62,762 nucleotides of DNA from Opitutia bacterium. Lineage in GTDB: Bacteria > Verrucomicrobiota > Verrucomicrobiia > Opitutales > Opitutaceae. Made by a program: the position numbers and the translations under genes. Where the stretch lies: contig CANHJG010000010.1 in the NCBI GenBank assembly GCA_947461205.1, positions 1 to 62,762 on the forward strand. The letters run 5' to 3'. Every line of letters begins with the position of its first letter. Position 1 is the stretch's first letter. Under the pieces are notes generated by a model. It was not told where the DNA came from. It did not search any database and saw nothing but the letters and a program-made list of their open reading frames with translations. This document shows, piece after piece, positions 53,271-62,662 of the stretch.

Positions 53271-56200
53271 ATGATGACCATCCGCTTCGCGGGCCGTTGG
53301 GCCCGTGCCCTGTTCCTCGCCTGCTTCGTCGCCGCGGCGGCGTTGGCCCAAACGCCGGCCACCGGCACGATCGAGGGCCGCGTGCTCAACACCCGCAATG
53401 GGGAGTATCTCGAAAAGGCGCGCCTCACCATCGAGGGCACGCAACTCGAGACGTTTACCGACTCCTCCGGCCAATATCGCTTTTCCGGCGTGCCGTCCGG
53501 CCCGGCCAAGGTGCGCGTATTTTTTACGGGTCTCGACGTCCAGTCCGAGGCGGTGCTCGTGGCGGCCGGAGCGACGGTACAGCGCGATTTCAGTCTCGCC
53601 GCCATGCAAAAAATGTCGGTCACGGACAAGGACACCGGCGTCGTCAAACTCTCGGAATTCAAGGTCGGTGCATCCAAGGAGATGGATGGCGCCGCGATCG
53701 CGATCAACGAGCAGCGCTTCGCGTCTAACATGATGAATGTCGTATCGGCCGACGAATTCGGGCATGTCGCCGAGGGGAATGTGGGCGAGTTTTTGAAATT
53801 CATCCCGGGGATCAGCATGGACTACGGCGGGGGCGACGCGCGCACGATTTCGCTCGGCGGGGCGCCTTCGAACAACGTGCCGGTGACGATCGGCGGTTTC
53901 AGTCTGTCCAGTGCGGCGTCGTCCGGCACGAGCCGCACGGTCGAACTCGAGCAGGTGTCGATCAACAACATTGCGCGCATCGAGGTCTACCATTCGCCCA
54001 CGCCGGAGTCGCCCGGCTCGGCGTTGGCGGGCGGCGTGAACATGGTGCCGCGCGGGGCGTTCGAGCGGTCGAAGCCGGTGCTCAATTGGAGTACCTATTG
54101 GATGTTCCGCGATGCGGAGAAGGAGTTGAAAAAGACGCCGGGGCCGACGCGCGACGAGACCTACAAGATTCATCCAGGGTTCGATTTTTCGTGGGTCGTG
54201 CCGGTGAACAAACGCTTCGGCTTCACGCTCTCCGGCGGGCATTCCTCGCAATACACGATGCAGGATTACTTTGCGAACACGTGGCGCGGAGCCGGCCAGG
54301 CGACCAGTGCGCCGGCGGCCAACGGCACGCCCGGCGCGCTGCCGGACACCACGCCCGACAAGCCTTATCTCACGAACTACACCGTGCGCGACGGCACCAA
54401 GCTCACGACGCGCGACTCGCTCGGCGCGACGATGGACTTCAAACTCTCGCGCAACGACATGGTTTCTTTCTCGTTTCAATACGCCTATTTCGATGCAGAG
54501 TTTAACAACCGCACATTGAACTTTGCGATCTCCCGGGTGCTGCCTGGGCACTTTGACACGCGCACCACCAACGGCGACGTCGGGCAGGGCTCGATGAGTG
54601 TGAACAGCGGCGCCCGGCAGAAGGCCGGCACGACCTATATGCCCACGCTGGTGTGGCGCCACAACGGACCGATTTGGAAGGCCGACTTAGGCGGCAGTTT
54701 TTCCCACTCGAGCAATCACTACCGGGACATCGACAAGGGCTACTTCAACGGCACCAACTCCCAGCGCACCAACGTCACGGTGGCCTTTAACGAAATCACC
54801 TACCTGCGGCCGGGGGTTATCAAAGTTTCGGATGGATTTAGCGGTGCGCCGGTCGATCCCTACAGCCTGTCGAGCTACGTCATCAATACAGGCACGAGCG
54901 ACACTTGGGAGACGGCCGACGTGCAACGCAGCGTGCGCGGCAACCTAGCGCGCGACTTCCGGGTGCGCACGATTCCGGTCGCGCTCAAGATCGGCGGCGA
55001 TGTGCGCAATTCGATCCGCGATATCCGTGGCACCGCTGAGACCTACACGTTTGTCGGCAAAGACAAGATCCGCACGACGACGCCCTCCGGCACCCTCGCC
55101 GTGCCGGGCAGCGACGACGGCGCGGGGCTGGTGCTCGACGAGATCTTTTCGCAGCGCGTCGCGCCGTGGGGCTTCCCGCGGGTGCAGTATCCGAGCAACT
55201 ACGATCTCTGGGAACTCTACAACGCCCACCCCGACTATTTCACCCGGGATCTCAATACGGATTACCGCAATGCGGTCGGCCGGTCCAAATATGCCTCCGA
55301 GGTGATTTCTTCGGGCTACGTCCGCAGTGATGTTGCCCTGTTTGGCGGGAGACTGAAAATCGTCGGCGGCGTCCGGGCCGAACAAACCAACATCGATGCG
55401 CAGGGATTCCTGAGCGACCCGACGGGCAACTATAAACGCGATGCCAAGGGCGACGTCATTCCGCAGCGGGATGCGAACGGGAATATCATTTTTACGGGTA
55501 CGGGGGTGAACCGCATCCCGGCCCCGACCTTGATCGAGCCGACGACCATCCCGAATCCCGCCGGTGGCACCGCGCTTTCCAATGCGCTCGCCATCTCCAA
55601 GCTGACCTACCTCGACCGCGGTCAACACACCAAAAAGGAATACCTCCGCTACTTCCCGAGCCTCAACGTCAGCTACAACCTGCTCGAAAATGTCATCGCG
55701 CGCGGGTCTTTCTACCAATCGGTCGGTCGGCCGGACTTCAGCCAGTATGCCGGCGGCCTCACGCTCCCGGACACCGAGTTGCCGGCGAATCCGAATAGCA
55801 ACCGGATCGGCGTGAACAATGCGGGCATCAAGGCGTGGTCGGCCAACACGACCAAGATCCGCTTCGAGTATTACTTCGGCCGGGTCGGCCAGCTGTCGAT
55901 CGGTGCGTATCGCCGGGACTTCCGGAATCTTTTCGGCAGCGTCGTGTTTCAGGCCACCCCCGAGTTTCTTGAGCTCTATGGGCTCGACGAAGAAACCTAC
56001 GGACCCTACTACGTTTCGACCAACTATAACGTGCCCGGTCTCGTGCGCATGGAGGGCACGGAGTTCGACTACAAACAGTCGCTCACGTTTCTGCCGGAGT
56101 GGGCGCGCGGCGTGCAGGTTTTTGCCAACCTGAGCGCCCAGCGGGCCGTGGGCGATGCCACGGCGAGCTTCAACAACTACCAGCCGCGCATCTACAATTG

Positions 56201-56522
56201 GGGCGTCAGTCTTTCCCGGCCGAAATTCAACGTGCGGATGAATTGGAACTACCGCGGCCGCCGCCGCGGGACCTATATTGCCGAGTCACCGCGCAGCATC
56301 GAGGCGGGTACTTACACGTGGCAGTCCAAGCGCCTCTACATCGACCTGAGCGGCGAGTACAACCTCACGCGCCGCATCGGCATTTTCGCGAGCATGCGTA
56401 ACCTCAACGATGCCACGGAGGACACCGAGCGCCGCGGCCCGAACACCCCCGAACATGCGCAGCTGAACTCCCGCGAGGATTTCGGCTCGCTGTGGACCAT
56501 CGGTCTGAAGGGCACGTTCTGA
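53271..56522 (+). CDS. TonB-dependent receptor with N-terminal carboxypeptidase-regulatory-like domain
   Basis: 1083 residues from the ATG at 53271, which opens a signal peptide (ALFLACFVAAAALAQ). Residues ~25-105 form a CarboxypepD_reg-like domain (GTIEGRVLNTRNGEYLEKAR; FSGVPSGPAKVRVFFTGLDV). A TonB-box-like VVKLSEFKVGASKEMDGAAI, a plug (VGEFLKFIPGISMDYGGGDA; IARIEVYHSPTPESPGSALA) and a long barrel ending in Phe (LWTIGLKGTF) follow. This layout is common among receptors for carbohydrates in Verrucomicrobiota. Ligand unknown. No anti-sigma gene is nearby. Confidence 0.94.
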   Translation: MMTIRFAGRWARALFLACFVAAAALAQTPATGTIEGRVLNTRNGEYLEKARLTIEGTQLETFTDSSGQYRFSGVPSGPAKVRVFFTGLDVQSEAVLVAAGATVQRDFSLAAMQKMSVTDKDTGVVKLSEFKVGASKEMDGAAIAINEQRFASNMMNVVSADEFGHVAEGNVGEFLKFIPGISMDYGGGDARTISLGGAPSNNVPVTIGGFSLSSAASSGTSRTVELEQVSINNIARIEVYHSPTPESPGSALAGGVNMVPRGAFERSKPVLNWSTYWMFRDAEKELKKTPGPTRDETYKIHPGFDFSWVVPVNKRFGFTLSGGHSSQYTMQDYFANTWRGAGQATSAPAANGTPGALPDTTPDKPYLTNYTVRDGTKLTTRDSLGATMDFKLSRNDMVSFSFQYAYFDAEFNNRTLNFAISRVLPGHFDTRTTNGDVGQGSMSVNSGARQKAGTTYMPTLVWRHNGPIWKADLGGSFSHSSNHYRDIDKGYFNGTNSQRTNVTVAFNEITYLRPGVIKVSDGFSGAPVDPYSLSSYVINTGTSDTWETADVQRSVRGNLARDFRVRTIPVALKIGGDVRNSIRDIRGTAETYTFVGKDKIRTTTPSGTLAVPGSDDGAGLVLDEIFSQRVAPWGFPRVQYPSNYDLWELYNAHPDYFTRDLNTDYRNAVGRSKYASEVISSGYVRSDVALFGGRLKIVGGVRAEQTNIDAQGFLSDPTGNYKRDAKGDVIPQRDANGNIIFTGTGVNRIPAPTLIEPTTIPNPAGGTALSNALAISKLTYLDRGQHTKKEYLRYFPSLNVSYNLLENVIARGSFYQSVGRPDFSQYAGGLTLPDTELPANPNSNRIGVNNAGIKAWSANTTKIRFEYYFGRVGQLSIGAYRRDFRNLFGSVVFQATPEFLELYGLDEETYGPYYVSTNYNVPGLVRMEGTEFDYKQSLTFLPEWARGVQVFANLSAQRAVGDATASFNNYQPRIYNWGVSLSRPKFNVRMNWNYRGRRRGTYIAESPRSIEAGTYTWQSKRLYIDLSGEYNLTRRIGIFASMRNLNDATEDTERRGPNTPEHAQLNSREDFGSLWTIGLKGTF

Positions 56523-56524
56523 TC

Positions 56525-56565
56525 GGGCGGGCGCCGCTGCCTGGGGCGGCGCCGCGGGCCCGCCC
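56525..56565. terminator. GC-rich inverted repeat between convergent genes
   Basis: GGGCGGGC (56525-56532) and GCCCGCCC (56558-56565) pair perfectly around an inner GCCGC/GGCGGC stem, three bases after the TonB receptor stop. There is no T tract, so if it stops transcription it would be by structure alone or with Rho. Confidence 0.35.
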
Positions 56566-56625
56566 CGGTGCGTCAAGGATCGCGCGGCGGCGCCGCCCCG
56601 GGGCGAGCGGAAGTCTCCGCGCCCC

Positions 56626-57144
<519 letters not shown>

Positions 57145-57220
57145 GGGGGAGTCGTAGCCGGGCCGCAGGGCGGAACGCGAGGCTGAAGCGCCGGGGCCGG
57201 CCGGGGCGCGCCGGGGGTGT

Positions 57221-57874
57221 TTAGCGTTCGGGAGCGAACCGGGGAAGGTCGACGGGATCGTGAAGCGGGTCGCGCAGGTAGAACGGGGCGGCGCCTTTGA
57301 TGTGCGACTCGGTGTAGCTGAACGCCAGGGCATAGCCGCGGGCCGGGTCTTCGTAAGTGAGCGTCATGCCGCCGAATTTTTCGCTGTACCCCTTCCCGAA
57401 ACCCATCCCGAGGGTGAACGAGCCGTGAATCTCCGGGCCGGCGGATTTGGCGCTTTCCGCCACCCGCGCGCGGACGCTGAGGGGGACAAAGGTTGGGGGC
57501 GAGAGCAGCGCGCGGGCGAGGGTAACCGAGGCGTTGCGCTCCGCGAAGGCGTCGAGCCGAACCCGTTCAGCTTCGGTCAGGGCGGCGAGGCCGGCGTTGC
57601 GGCGCTCGTCGTCGGTGAGGCGCTGCGAAAATCGCGCGGGTGGCGCCGGGGCGTCGGTGCGGCGGGGCGCGGACTGGGCGACGAGGTCGCGGCGCACGAG
57701 GGCGTCGAGCACGGCGAGCTGGTCGGAGGAGAGGCGGTCGAGGCCAGTGGCCGCGCGGTCGGGGCTGGCGAGCAATTGCGAAAAACGGGGGAGGGCGGGA
57801 GGGTCGGCGGCGCGCGTGCCGGCGGGCCCGCCGGCCAGCAGTCCGCACACGAGCAGCGTCGCCCAAGGTTTCAT
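57221..57874 (-). CDS. Secreted hypothetical protein
   Basis: 217 residues. The ATG at 57872-57874 opens a signal peptide ([20 protein letters not shown]). Two internal segments look like a repeat: [36 protein letters not shown] and [36 protein letters not shown] beta-rich C-terminal domain follows ([20 protein letters not shown], then [20 protein letters not shown]). No family recognised. The frame is open far upstream on this strand, but that part is antisense to the MFS gene. Confidence 0.7.
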   Translation of the reverse strand: MKPWATLLVCGLLAGGPAGTRAADPPALPRFSQLLASPDRAATGLDRLSSDQLAVLDALVRRDLVAQSAPRRTDAPAPPARFSQRLTDDERRNAGLAALTEAERVRLDAFAERNASVTLARALLSPPTFVPLSVRARVAESAKSAGPEIHGSFTLGMGFGKGYSEKFGGMTLTYEDPARGYALAFSYTESHIKGAAPFYLRDPLHDPVDLPRFAPER

Positions 57875-58018
57875 GATGCAGGGAAGTTGGCGCACTCCGC
57901 AGGGAGACTCACGGATATTCTCACGGGTTCCGCCTCTTTTTCCGGCGTGAGGGCGGGCCGGGTCGCTGGGTCGGATGCGGGCTCGCGTTGCGCGGCGGGC
58001 GTGGGGAAGGTTCCGCCC

Positions 58019-59272
58019 ATGACTGCGTCGTCCGCCCGCCAACCGGCGCTGGGCTTTATTTTTGTCACGCTGCTGCTCGCCATGCTCGGCGGCGGCCTCG
58101 TGATTCCAGTGCTGCCCGGTCTGGTGACGGAGTTTCAGGGGGGAAATGTCGCGGATGGCGCGCATGGGTATGGCTGGATCGCGGGGGTGTTCGCGTTGAT
58201 GCAGTTCATCGGGTCGCCGATCATCGGCGCGCTGTCGGACCGTTACGGTCGGCGCCGGGTGCTGCTCATTTCGCTGGCCGGTTCGAGTATCGACTATGTG
58301 ATTATGGCGCTCGCACCGAGTCTGGGCTGGTTGTTCGTGGCCCGGATGATCTCGGGTCTGACGGCGGCGGTGCTGGCGACGGTCAACGCCTATGTCGCGG
58401 ATGTGACGCCGCCGGAAAAGCGGGCGCAGGCGTTCGGGTTGCTCGGGGCGGCCGTTGGGCTCGGTTTCGTGATCGGGCCGGTGGTAGGCGGGCTGCTGGG
58501 GCAGATCGATCTGCGGCTGCCATTCTGGGCGGCGGCGGGATTCGCGGCGCTCAACGGGATCTACGGTGCGTGGGTGTTGCCCGAGTCGTTGCCGCCGGAG
58601 AAACGGCGCGCCTTCGATTGGCGGCGGGCAAATCCCCTCGGCGCGTTGCTCGCGCTGCGGCGCTTTCCCGTGGTGTTCGGGCTGGCGGGCACGCATTTCA
58701 TTTTCTGGGTGGCGCAAACGCTCCTGCACGCGACGTGGGTGATTTACACGGGCTATCGCTATGGATGGACGCCGGGTCAGGTCGGCGCGTCGTTTGCGCT
58801 CGTCGGCCTCTGCTCGGCCCTGGTGCAAGCCGTGCTCGTGCGGCGGGTGCTGCCGTGGCTGGGGGAAACCCGGGCGATCGTCATCGGCTGCTCGATCACA
58901 ATCGCGGCCTACGTGGTCTACGGCGTGGCGACCGAGGGCTGGATCGTTTATGTCATCATCGTGGGGGCGTCGTTCGCGGGGATCGCAGGACCGGCGCTGC
59001 AGGCCTATATTTCGCGCCACTCGCCGGCCAACGAACAGGGCGCGGTGCAGGGGGCCTTCGCCGGACTCACGAGCGTGGCGAGTGTCGTCGGGCTGCCGCT
59101 GGGCGCGTGGAGTTTCAGCTGGGCGGTCGAACCGGGCAGTCCCGTGCCGCTCGGCATCGCGTTTTTCGAGGGCGCGGCGCTGATGGCGCTCGCGCTGGCG
59201 CTGGCGGTGCGGAGCTTTCGCCGCGACGCGACCACGGGACCAGCGGAAGTGAATCCGCGGGCGCCGGCCTGA
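58019..59272 (+). CDS. MFS transporter, TCR/Tet (tetracycline exporter-like) family
   Basis: 417 residues with 12 membrane helices. The helix-1 sequence LLLAMLGGGLVIPVLPGLVT and the loop 2-3 motif GALSDRYGRRRVLL are MFS hallmarks. GLTAAVLATVNAYVADVTPP-EKRAQAFGLLGAAVGLGF is the TetA-like signature around motif C. The natural substrate is unknown; chromosomal relatives often export other small molecules, so resistance should not be assumed. The start at 58019 is the first ATG after the divergent secreted-protein gene. Confidence 0.9.
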   Translation: MTASSARQPALGFIFVTLLLAMLGGGLVIPVLPGLVTEFQGGNVADGAHGYGWIAGVFALMQFIGSPIIGALSDRYGRRRVLLISLAGSSIDYVIMALAPSLGWLFVARMISGLTAAVLATVNAYVADVTPPEKRAQAFGLLGAAVGLGFVIGPVVGGLLGQIDLRLPFWAAAGFAALNGIYGAWVLPESLPPEKRRAFDWRRANPLGALLALRRFPVVFGLAGTHFIFWVAQTLLHATWVIYTGYRYGWTPGQVGASFALVGLCSALVQAVLVRRVLPWLGETRAIVIGCSITIAAYVVYGVATEGWIVYVIIVGASFAGIAGPALQAYISRHSPANEQGAVQGAFAGLTSVASVVGLPLGAWSFSWAVEPGSPVPLGIAFFEGAALMALALALAVRSFRRDATTGPAEVNPRAPA

Positions 59273-59384
59273 AGCCGCCGCCCGAAAAATCTGCCGGGGC
59301 GTCCGCGGGGACGCGCGCAGCGCGCGGGGGTGGCCCGGGCGCTTGCGTGCCCGGCGGGTCGGCCTAACCTCCGCAGCCGTTCGC

Positions 59385-60284
59385 ATGAAAACGAAAATTT
59401 TGTTCGGCCTGATGGCCGCCCTGCTCGCCGCGGTACCGTCCGGGGCAGCGGTCGCGGCCGCGTTTAGCCAGGAAAACGCTGCGTGGCGGGCGAAGCGGAT
59501 CGCGGAGCTGACGGCGCCCGACGGCTGGCTCTCGCTCGTGGGATTGCACTTTCTCAAACCCGGCGAAACGACCGTCGGCCACGCGCCGGGGAACGACGTG
59601 GTGCTCGGCCGGGGCCCGGCGCGGCTTGGGGTCGCGACGCTCGCGGCGGATGGCAAAGTGACGCTGCAGGTCGCCGCCGGGGTGGAGGCGACGATCGACG
59701 GACAGGTCGCGCGCAGCGGTGAACTCCGGGTCGGGGTCGGCGCGGTGAAGCCCACGCTCGTGGCGTGCGGCACGGTGAGTTTTTTTGTCATCGAACGCGG
59801 CGGAAAAGTGGCGTTGCGGGTGAAGGACAGTGCGTCGGAGCGGCGGGCGTATTTCGCGGGGGTGGATTATTTTCCCCCCGATCCGGCGTGGCGTATCGCG
59901 GCGCGCTGGGTGGCGTTCGAGAAATCCCGGATGATCCCGCTCACGAATATTCTCGGCCAAACGTCTCCGGCTCTCGTGCCGGGCAAGGCGGTGTTCGAGC
60001 ACGCCGGGAAAACGTATGAGTTGCTCGCGATCGACGAGGGCCCGGGCGAGCCCCTGTTTTTCGTGATCGCGGATGCGACGACCGGCAAAGAGACGTATGG
60101 CGGCGCGCGGTTTGTTTACGCCGAGGCGCCGAAGGCCGGTTCAGTGGTGCTGGATTTTAACCGGGCGGAGAATCCGCCGTGCGCCTTCACGCCTTTTGCC
60201 ACGTGTCCCTTGCCGCCGAAGGAGAACCGGCTGCCGTTCGCGGTGACGGCGGGCGAGAAGATTTACCGCGGGTCGCACGACTGA
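59385..60284 (+). CDS. DUF1684 exported protein
   Basis: 299 residues. The signal MKTKILFGLMAALLAAVPSG (cleavage before AAFSQEN) is followed by the DUF1684 domain: LTAPDGWLSLVGLHFLKPGE (family signature), RRAYFAGVDYFPPDPAWRIA and AGSVVLDFNRAENPPCAFTP-FATCPLPPKENRLP, the C-terminal FNRAxNPPCAF-CPLPP block being diagnostic. Function unknown. It follows the MFS gene on the same strand after 112 bp. Confidence 0.92.
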   Translation: MKTKILFGLMAALLAAVPSGAAVAAAFSQENAAWRAKRIAELTAPDGWLSLVGLHFLKPGETTVGHAPGNDVVLGRGPARLGVATLAADGKVTLQVAAGVEATIDGQVARSGELRVGVGAVKPTLVACGTVSFFVIERGGKVALRVKDSASERRAYFAGVDYFPPDPAWRIAARWVAFEKSRMIPLTNILGQTSPALVPGKAVFEHAGKTYELLAIDEGPGEPLFFVIADATTGKETYGGARFVYAEAPKAGSVVLDFNRAENPPCAFTPFATCPLPPKENRLPFAVTAGEKIYRGSHD

Positions 60285-60307
60285 AGCGGGGCGGGTGGGC
60301 GGCGGTT

Positions 60308-60559
60308 TCAGGCGGCGTCGCCGGTGTGCGCTTCCGGAGTCCAAAACATGCTGTCGGGATCGGCGAAATCCGGGTGCCCCGCGTGCGGCGGGCGCGCGCA
60401 GGGTGCTCCGCTGAGATCGGGCCGGGGGTTGGGCACGAGAAAATCGTGCGGCGCGGTGCGCGCGGGAGCGCCGGTGAGGGCGGGCCCCTCCGCGCGGAGG
60501 CGGCGGGTCGGCGGTTCAAACCGGCGGCGGTGGCTGGCTCCAAGGGGATCGGTGTTCAT
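60308..60559 (-). CDS. 83-residue hypothetical protein downstream of an attenuator-like leader
   Basis: MNTDPLGASHRRRFEPPTRR...GHPDFADPDSMFWTPEAHTG. Codons are strongly G/C at third positions over the full length, like the neighbouring genes. The ATG lies 44 bp downstream of the terminator hairpin and 94 bp after the stop of the valine-rich leader peptide on the same strand. Rich in Pro, Arg and Ala with no membrane segment. Family not recognised. The product is unrelated to any amino-acid biosynthesis enzyme I know. Confidence 0.5.
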   Translation of the reverse strand: MNTDPLGASHRRRFEPPTRRLRAEGPALTGAPARTAPHDFLVPNPRPDLSGAPCARPPHAGHPDFADPDSMFWTPEAHTGDAA

Positions 60560-60602
60560 GGCGGTGGGGAGCCCGCTCCAGCGGCGACACCGACGAGGCC
60601 CA

Positions 60603-60636
60603 CAAAAAGCCCCTCCGGTGTGGCACCGGAGGGGCT
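60603..60636 (-). terminator. Rho-independent terminator, attenuator type
   Basis: Perfect 13-bp stem AGCCCCTCCGGTG / CACCGGAGGGGCT with a 3-base loop, followed in the minus direction by five T residues. It starts 17 bp after the stop codon of the leader peptide and precedes the 83-residue gene. The end of the leader ORF (ACCGG...AGGG on the minus strand) can pair with the left arm and act as an antiterminator. Confidence 0.75.
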
Positions 60637-60652
60637 AAAGTCGTTTTGACGT

Positions 60653-60763
60653 TTAGAACCCTCGCGGCGCCGGTATAACGGCGACGGAGACGGAGACGAC
60701 GGAGACGGCGACCACGGTGAGGTGGGCGGGAGGCGAAACGAGCGTCGTGCCGTCGAGGTTCAT
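60653..60763 (-). CDS. Valine-rich leader peptide (putative attenuator)
   Basis: 36 codons reading MNLDGTTLVSPPAHLTVVAV and then SVVSVSVAVIPAPRGF. It contains nine valines, seven of them in a run of twelve residues, plus an isoleucine, as in ilv leader peptides whose ribosome stalling on Val codons controls a downstream terminator. A perfect TTGACA on the minus strand at 60799-60804 could be the -35 of its promoter; no good -10 is seen. The ATG is at 60761-60763. Confidence 0.5.
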   Translation of the reverse strand: MNLDGTTLVSPPAHLTVVAVSVVSVSVAVIPAPRGF

Positions 60764-60888
60764 GAGCGGGCACGGACAAAGGCCGGTCGGTAGGGCGGTG
60801 TCAAGGCGCGGGTTGGGGGCGGATTTTCGCCGTGGCGTTGGGGTAAATCTCCTCGCCAGTTTCCGGGCGCGGCGCAAATTCGTCGGTG

Positions 60889-62061
60889 ATGTCCCACCCC
60901 ACGTCACGTTCTGCCCTGCCGCCCCCCGTTTCCGCGTCCGCGCTCGACCGGAGAACGTTTCTCTCGGGCGCGGCGCTCGGCGCGGCCGCGCTCGGGCTCG
61001 CCGGCACCCCGGGCCGTGCCGCATCCGGACCCTCGGCCGCGGTCGCGCCGGTGCGCCGCTGGCCCGTCTTGATGCAGGCCGGGCATCAGCACGATCACTC
61101 CGAGATGACCCTGCGGGCGCTCGCGGCGTTTGGCGTCAATCATATCTGCAGCGGCGCCATCGGACGGAAGGTGGAGGAGCAGTGGAGCGTCGACGCGTTG
61201 CAGCGGCTGCGGAAACACGTCGAGTCGTTCGGGATCAAACTGGACTGCGTGCCCTTGCCCATGAGTTCGCGGGAAATCAGCGCGGCGGAGATGCCGGAGA
61301 TTCTCCTCGCCAAGGATCCGGAGCGCGACCGGGCGATCGCGGATGTTTGCACGATGATCCGCCATGCCGGCCGGGCGGGTATTCCGATGGTGAAATACAA
61401 TCTCACGTTCATCGGCGTCGTGCGCACGGAGAGAACGATCGGGCGCGGCGGAGCCAGCTTGAGCACGTTCGACTTTGCCAAGGGCAAGCAGGAACCGCCG
61501 CTCACCGAAGCTGGGCGCATCACCGAGCAGATTTACTGGGATCGCATCGAGTATTTTCTGAAACGGGTGGTGCCGGTCGCCGAGGAAGCGAAGGTGAAGA
61601 TCGCGCTGCATCCGCAGGATCCCGGCATGCCCAAGGGCCAGGGTTGGCGCGGGGTCGAGACGGTGCTCGGTTCGGTGGACGGGCTGAAGCGTTTCGTGGC
61701 GACTTCCGCGAGTCCGTATCACGGGTTGAATTTTTGCCAGGGCACGGTCTCCGAGATGCTCGCGAAGCCGGGCGAGGAGATTTACGACGTGATCCGGTAT
61801 TTCGGGAGCCGCGGGAAAATCTTCAACGTCCACTTTCGCAACATCCGGGGCGGTTTCCTTAACTTCGCAGAAGTGCTGCCCGACGACGGAGATGTCGACA
61901 TGCCGCGGGCGTTGCGCACGTATCGCGAAGTGGGTTTCGACGGGATGATCATGCCCGACCACGTGCCGCAAATTGTGGGCGATGTCGGCGGGCAAAAAGC
62001 CTTCGCGTTTTGCTTCGGCTATATCCAAGCGCTCCTGCAGCAGATGCGCGCGGAGGCCTGA
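60889..62061 (+). CDS. Tat-exported mannonate-dehydratase-like TIM-barrel protein
   Basis: 390 residues from the ATG at 60889 (a GTG lies one codon upstream). The twin-arginine signal [20 protein letters not shown] is followed by a sugar isomerase-like TIM barrel. [33 protein letters not shown] and [17 protein letters not shown] match the C-terminal UxuA mannonate dehydratase block. The H-R-N and D-G-D-V-D-M motifs include the family metal ligands. UxuA is normally cytoplasmic, so an exported homologue suggests a different role or a non-canonical substrate in the periplasm. Confidence 0.85.
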   Translation: MSHPTSRSALPPPVSASALDRRTFLSGAALGAAALGLAGTPGRAASGPSAAVAPVRRWPVLMQAGHQHDHSEMTLRALAAFGVNHICSGAIGRKVEEQWSVDALQRLRKHVESFGIKLDCVPLPMSSREISAAEMPEILLAKDPERDRAIADVCTMIRHAGRAGIPMVKYNLTFIGVVRTERTIGRGGASLSTFDFAKGKQEPPLTEAGRITEQIYWDRIEYFLKRVVPVAEEAKVKIALHPQDPGMPKGQGWRGVETVLGSVDGLKRFVATSASPYHGLNFCQGTVSEMLAKPGEEIYDVIRYFGSRGKIFNVHFRNIRGGFLNFAEVLPDDGDVDMPRALRTYREVGFDGMIMPDHVPQIVGDVGGQKAFAFCFGYIQALLQQMRAEA

Positions 62062-62176
62062 GCCGGGGCGGACCGTCGTGGACTGTCCGCCGAGGGGCGG
62101 ATTGTGCGGTTGGGCCGGGCTGGACAACCTTTTACCCCTTGCTACGTCAATCCCCTCCGCTCCCTAAAAAACACCC

Positions 62177-62593
62177 ATGAAATTCTCCCTCAAATTCCTC
62201 GCGTCGTTTTGCGCCGCCTGCTTGATCACCGTCGCGGCGTTTGCCGCCGACGCTTCGCCCACGGGCACGTGGAAATGGACCCAAGCGGGCCGCGGCGGTA
62301 ATCCGGGCACCGAGCGCGCGATGAAACTCGAACTCAAGGACGGCAAGCTGACGGGCGCGCTCCTCAGCTGGCAGATGGGCGACAATACGATTCCCGAGGC
62401 CGCGATCAGCGATGCGTCGTTCAAGGCCGGTGCGGTCGCGTTTACCGTGACGACAGAATTCAACGGCAACAAGCGCACCTCGAAATACGAGGCCAAGCTC
62501 GAGGGCGACAAGCTCACGGGCACCATCGAGAGCCCCGGTCGTGACGGCGGCGCCGCGCAGAAGCGCGAGTGGGCCGCGACCCGCGCGAAGTAA
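62177..62593 (+). CDS. Small exported lipocalin-like protein
   Basis: 138 residues. The signal peptide LKFLASFCAACLITVAAFAA is followed by an all-beta domain: SPTGTWKWTQAGRGG, MKLELKDGKLTGALLSWQMG, VAFTVTTEFNGNKRTSKYEA and KLEGDKLTGTIESPGR. The alternating strands with G-K-L-T-G turns resemble small lipocalin-like DUF proteins common in Planctomycetota and Verrucomicrobiota. Function unknown. A terminator follows 41 bp after the stop. Confidence 0.75.
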   Translation: MKFSLKFLASFCAACLITVAAFAADASPTGTWKWTQAGRGGNPGTERAMKLELKDGKLTGALLSWQMGDNTIPEAAISDASFKAGAVAFTVTTEFNGNKRTSKYEAKLEGDKLTGTIESPGRDGGAAQKREWAATRAK

Positions 62594-62633
62594 CGCGCCG
62601 TTCGCCGGCCACGATGGCCGGTCTTCGTTCTCT

Positions 62634-62662
62634 CGCACCCTCGCCGGTGCGGGATTTTTTTT
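62634..62662 (+). terminator. Rho-independent terminator
   Basis: CGCACC (62634-62639) and GGTGCG (62646-62651) form a 6-bp stem with a 6-base loop, followed by GGA and eight T residues, 41 bp after the stop of the small secreted protein. Confidence 0.75.

Noticed and set aside
57875-59791. Upstream extension of the minus-strand frame that ends at 57221
   Set aside because: Antisense to the MFS transporter and Arg/Pro-rich. Only the part from the ATG at 57874 has a signal peptide and coding character.
60516-60779. 87-codon minus-strand ORF overlapping the leader peptide
   Set aside because: Arg/His-rich reading in another frame that would run through the terminator; the 36-codon leader frame and the downstream gene explain the region better.
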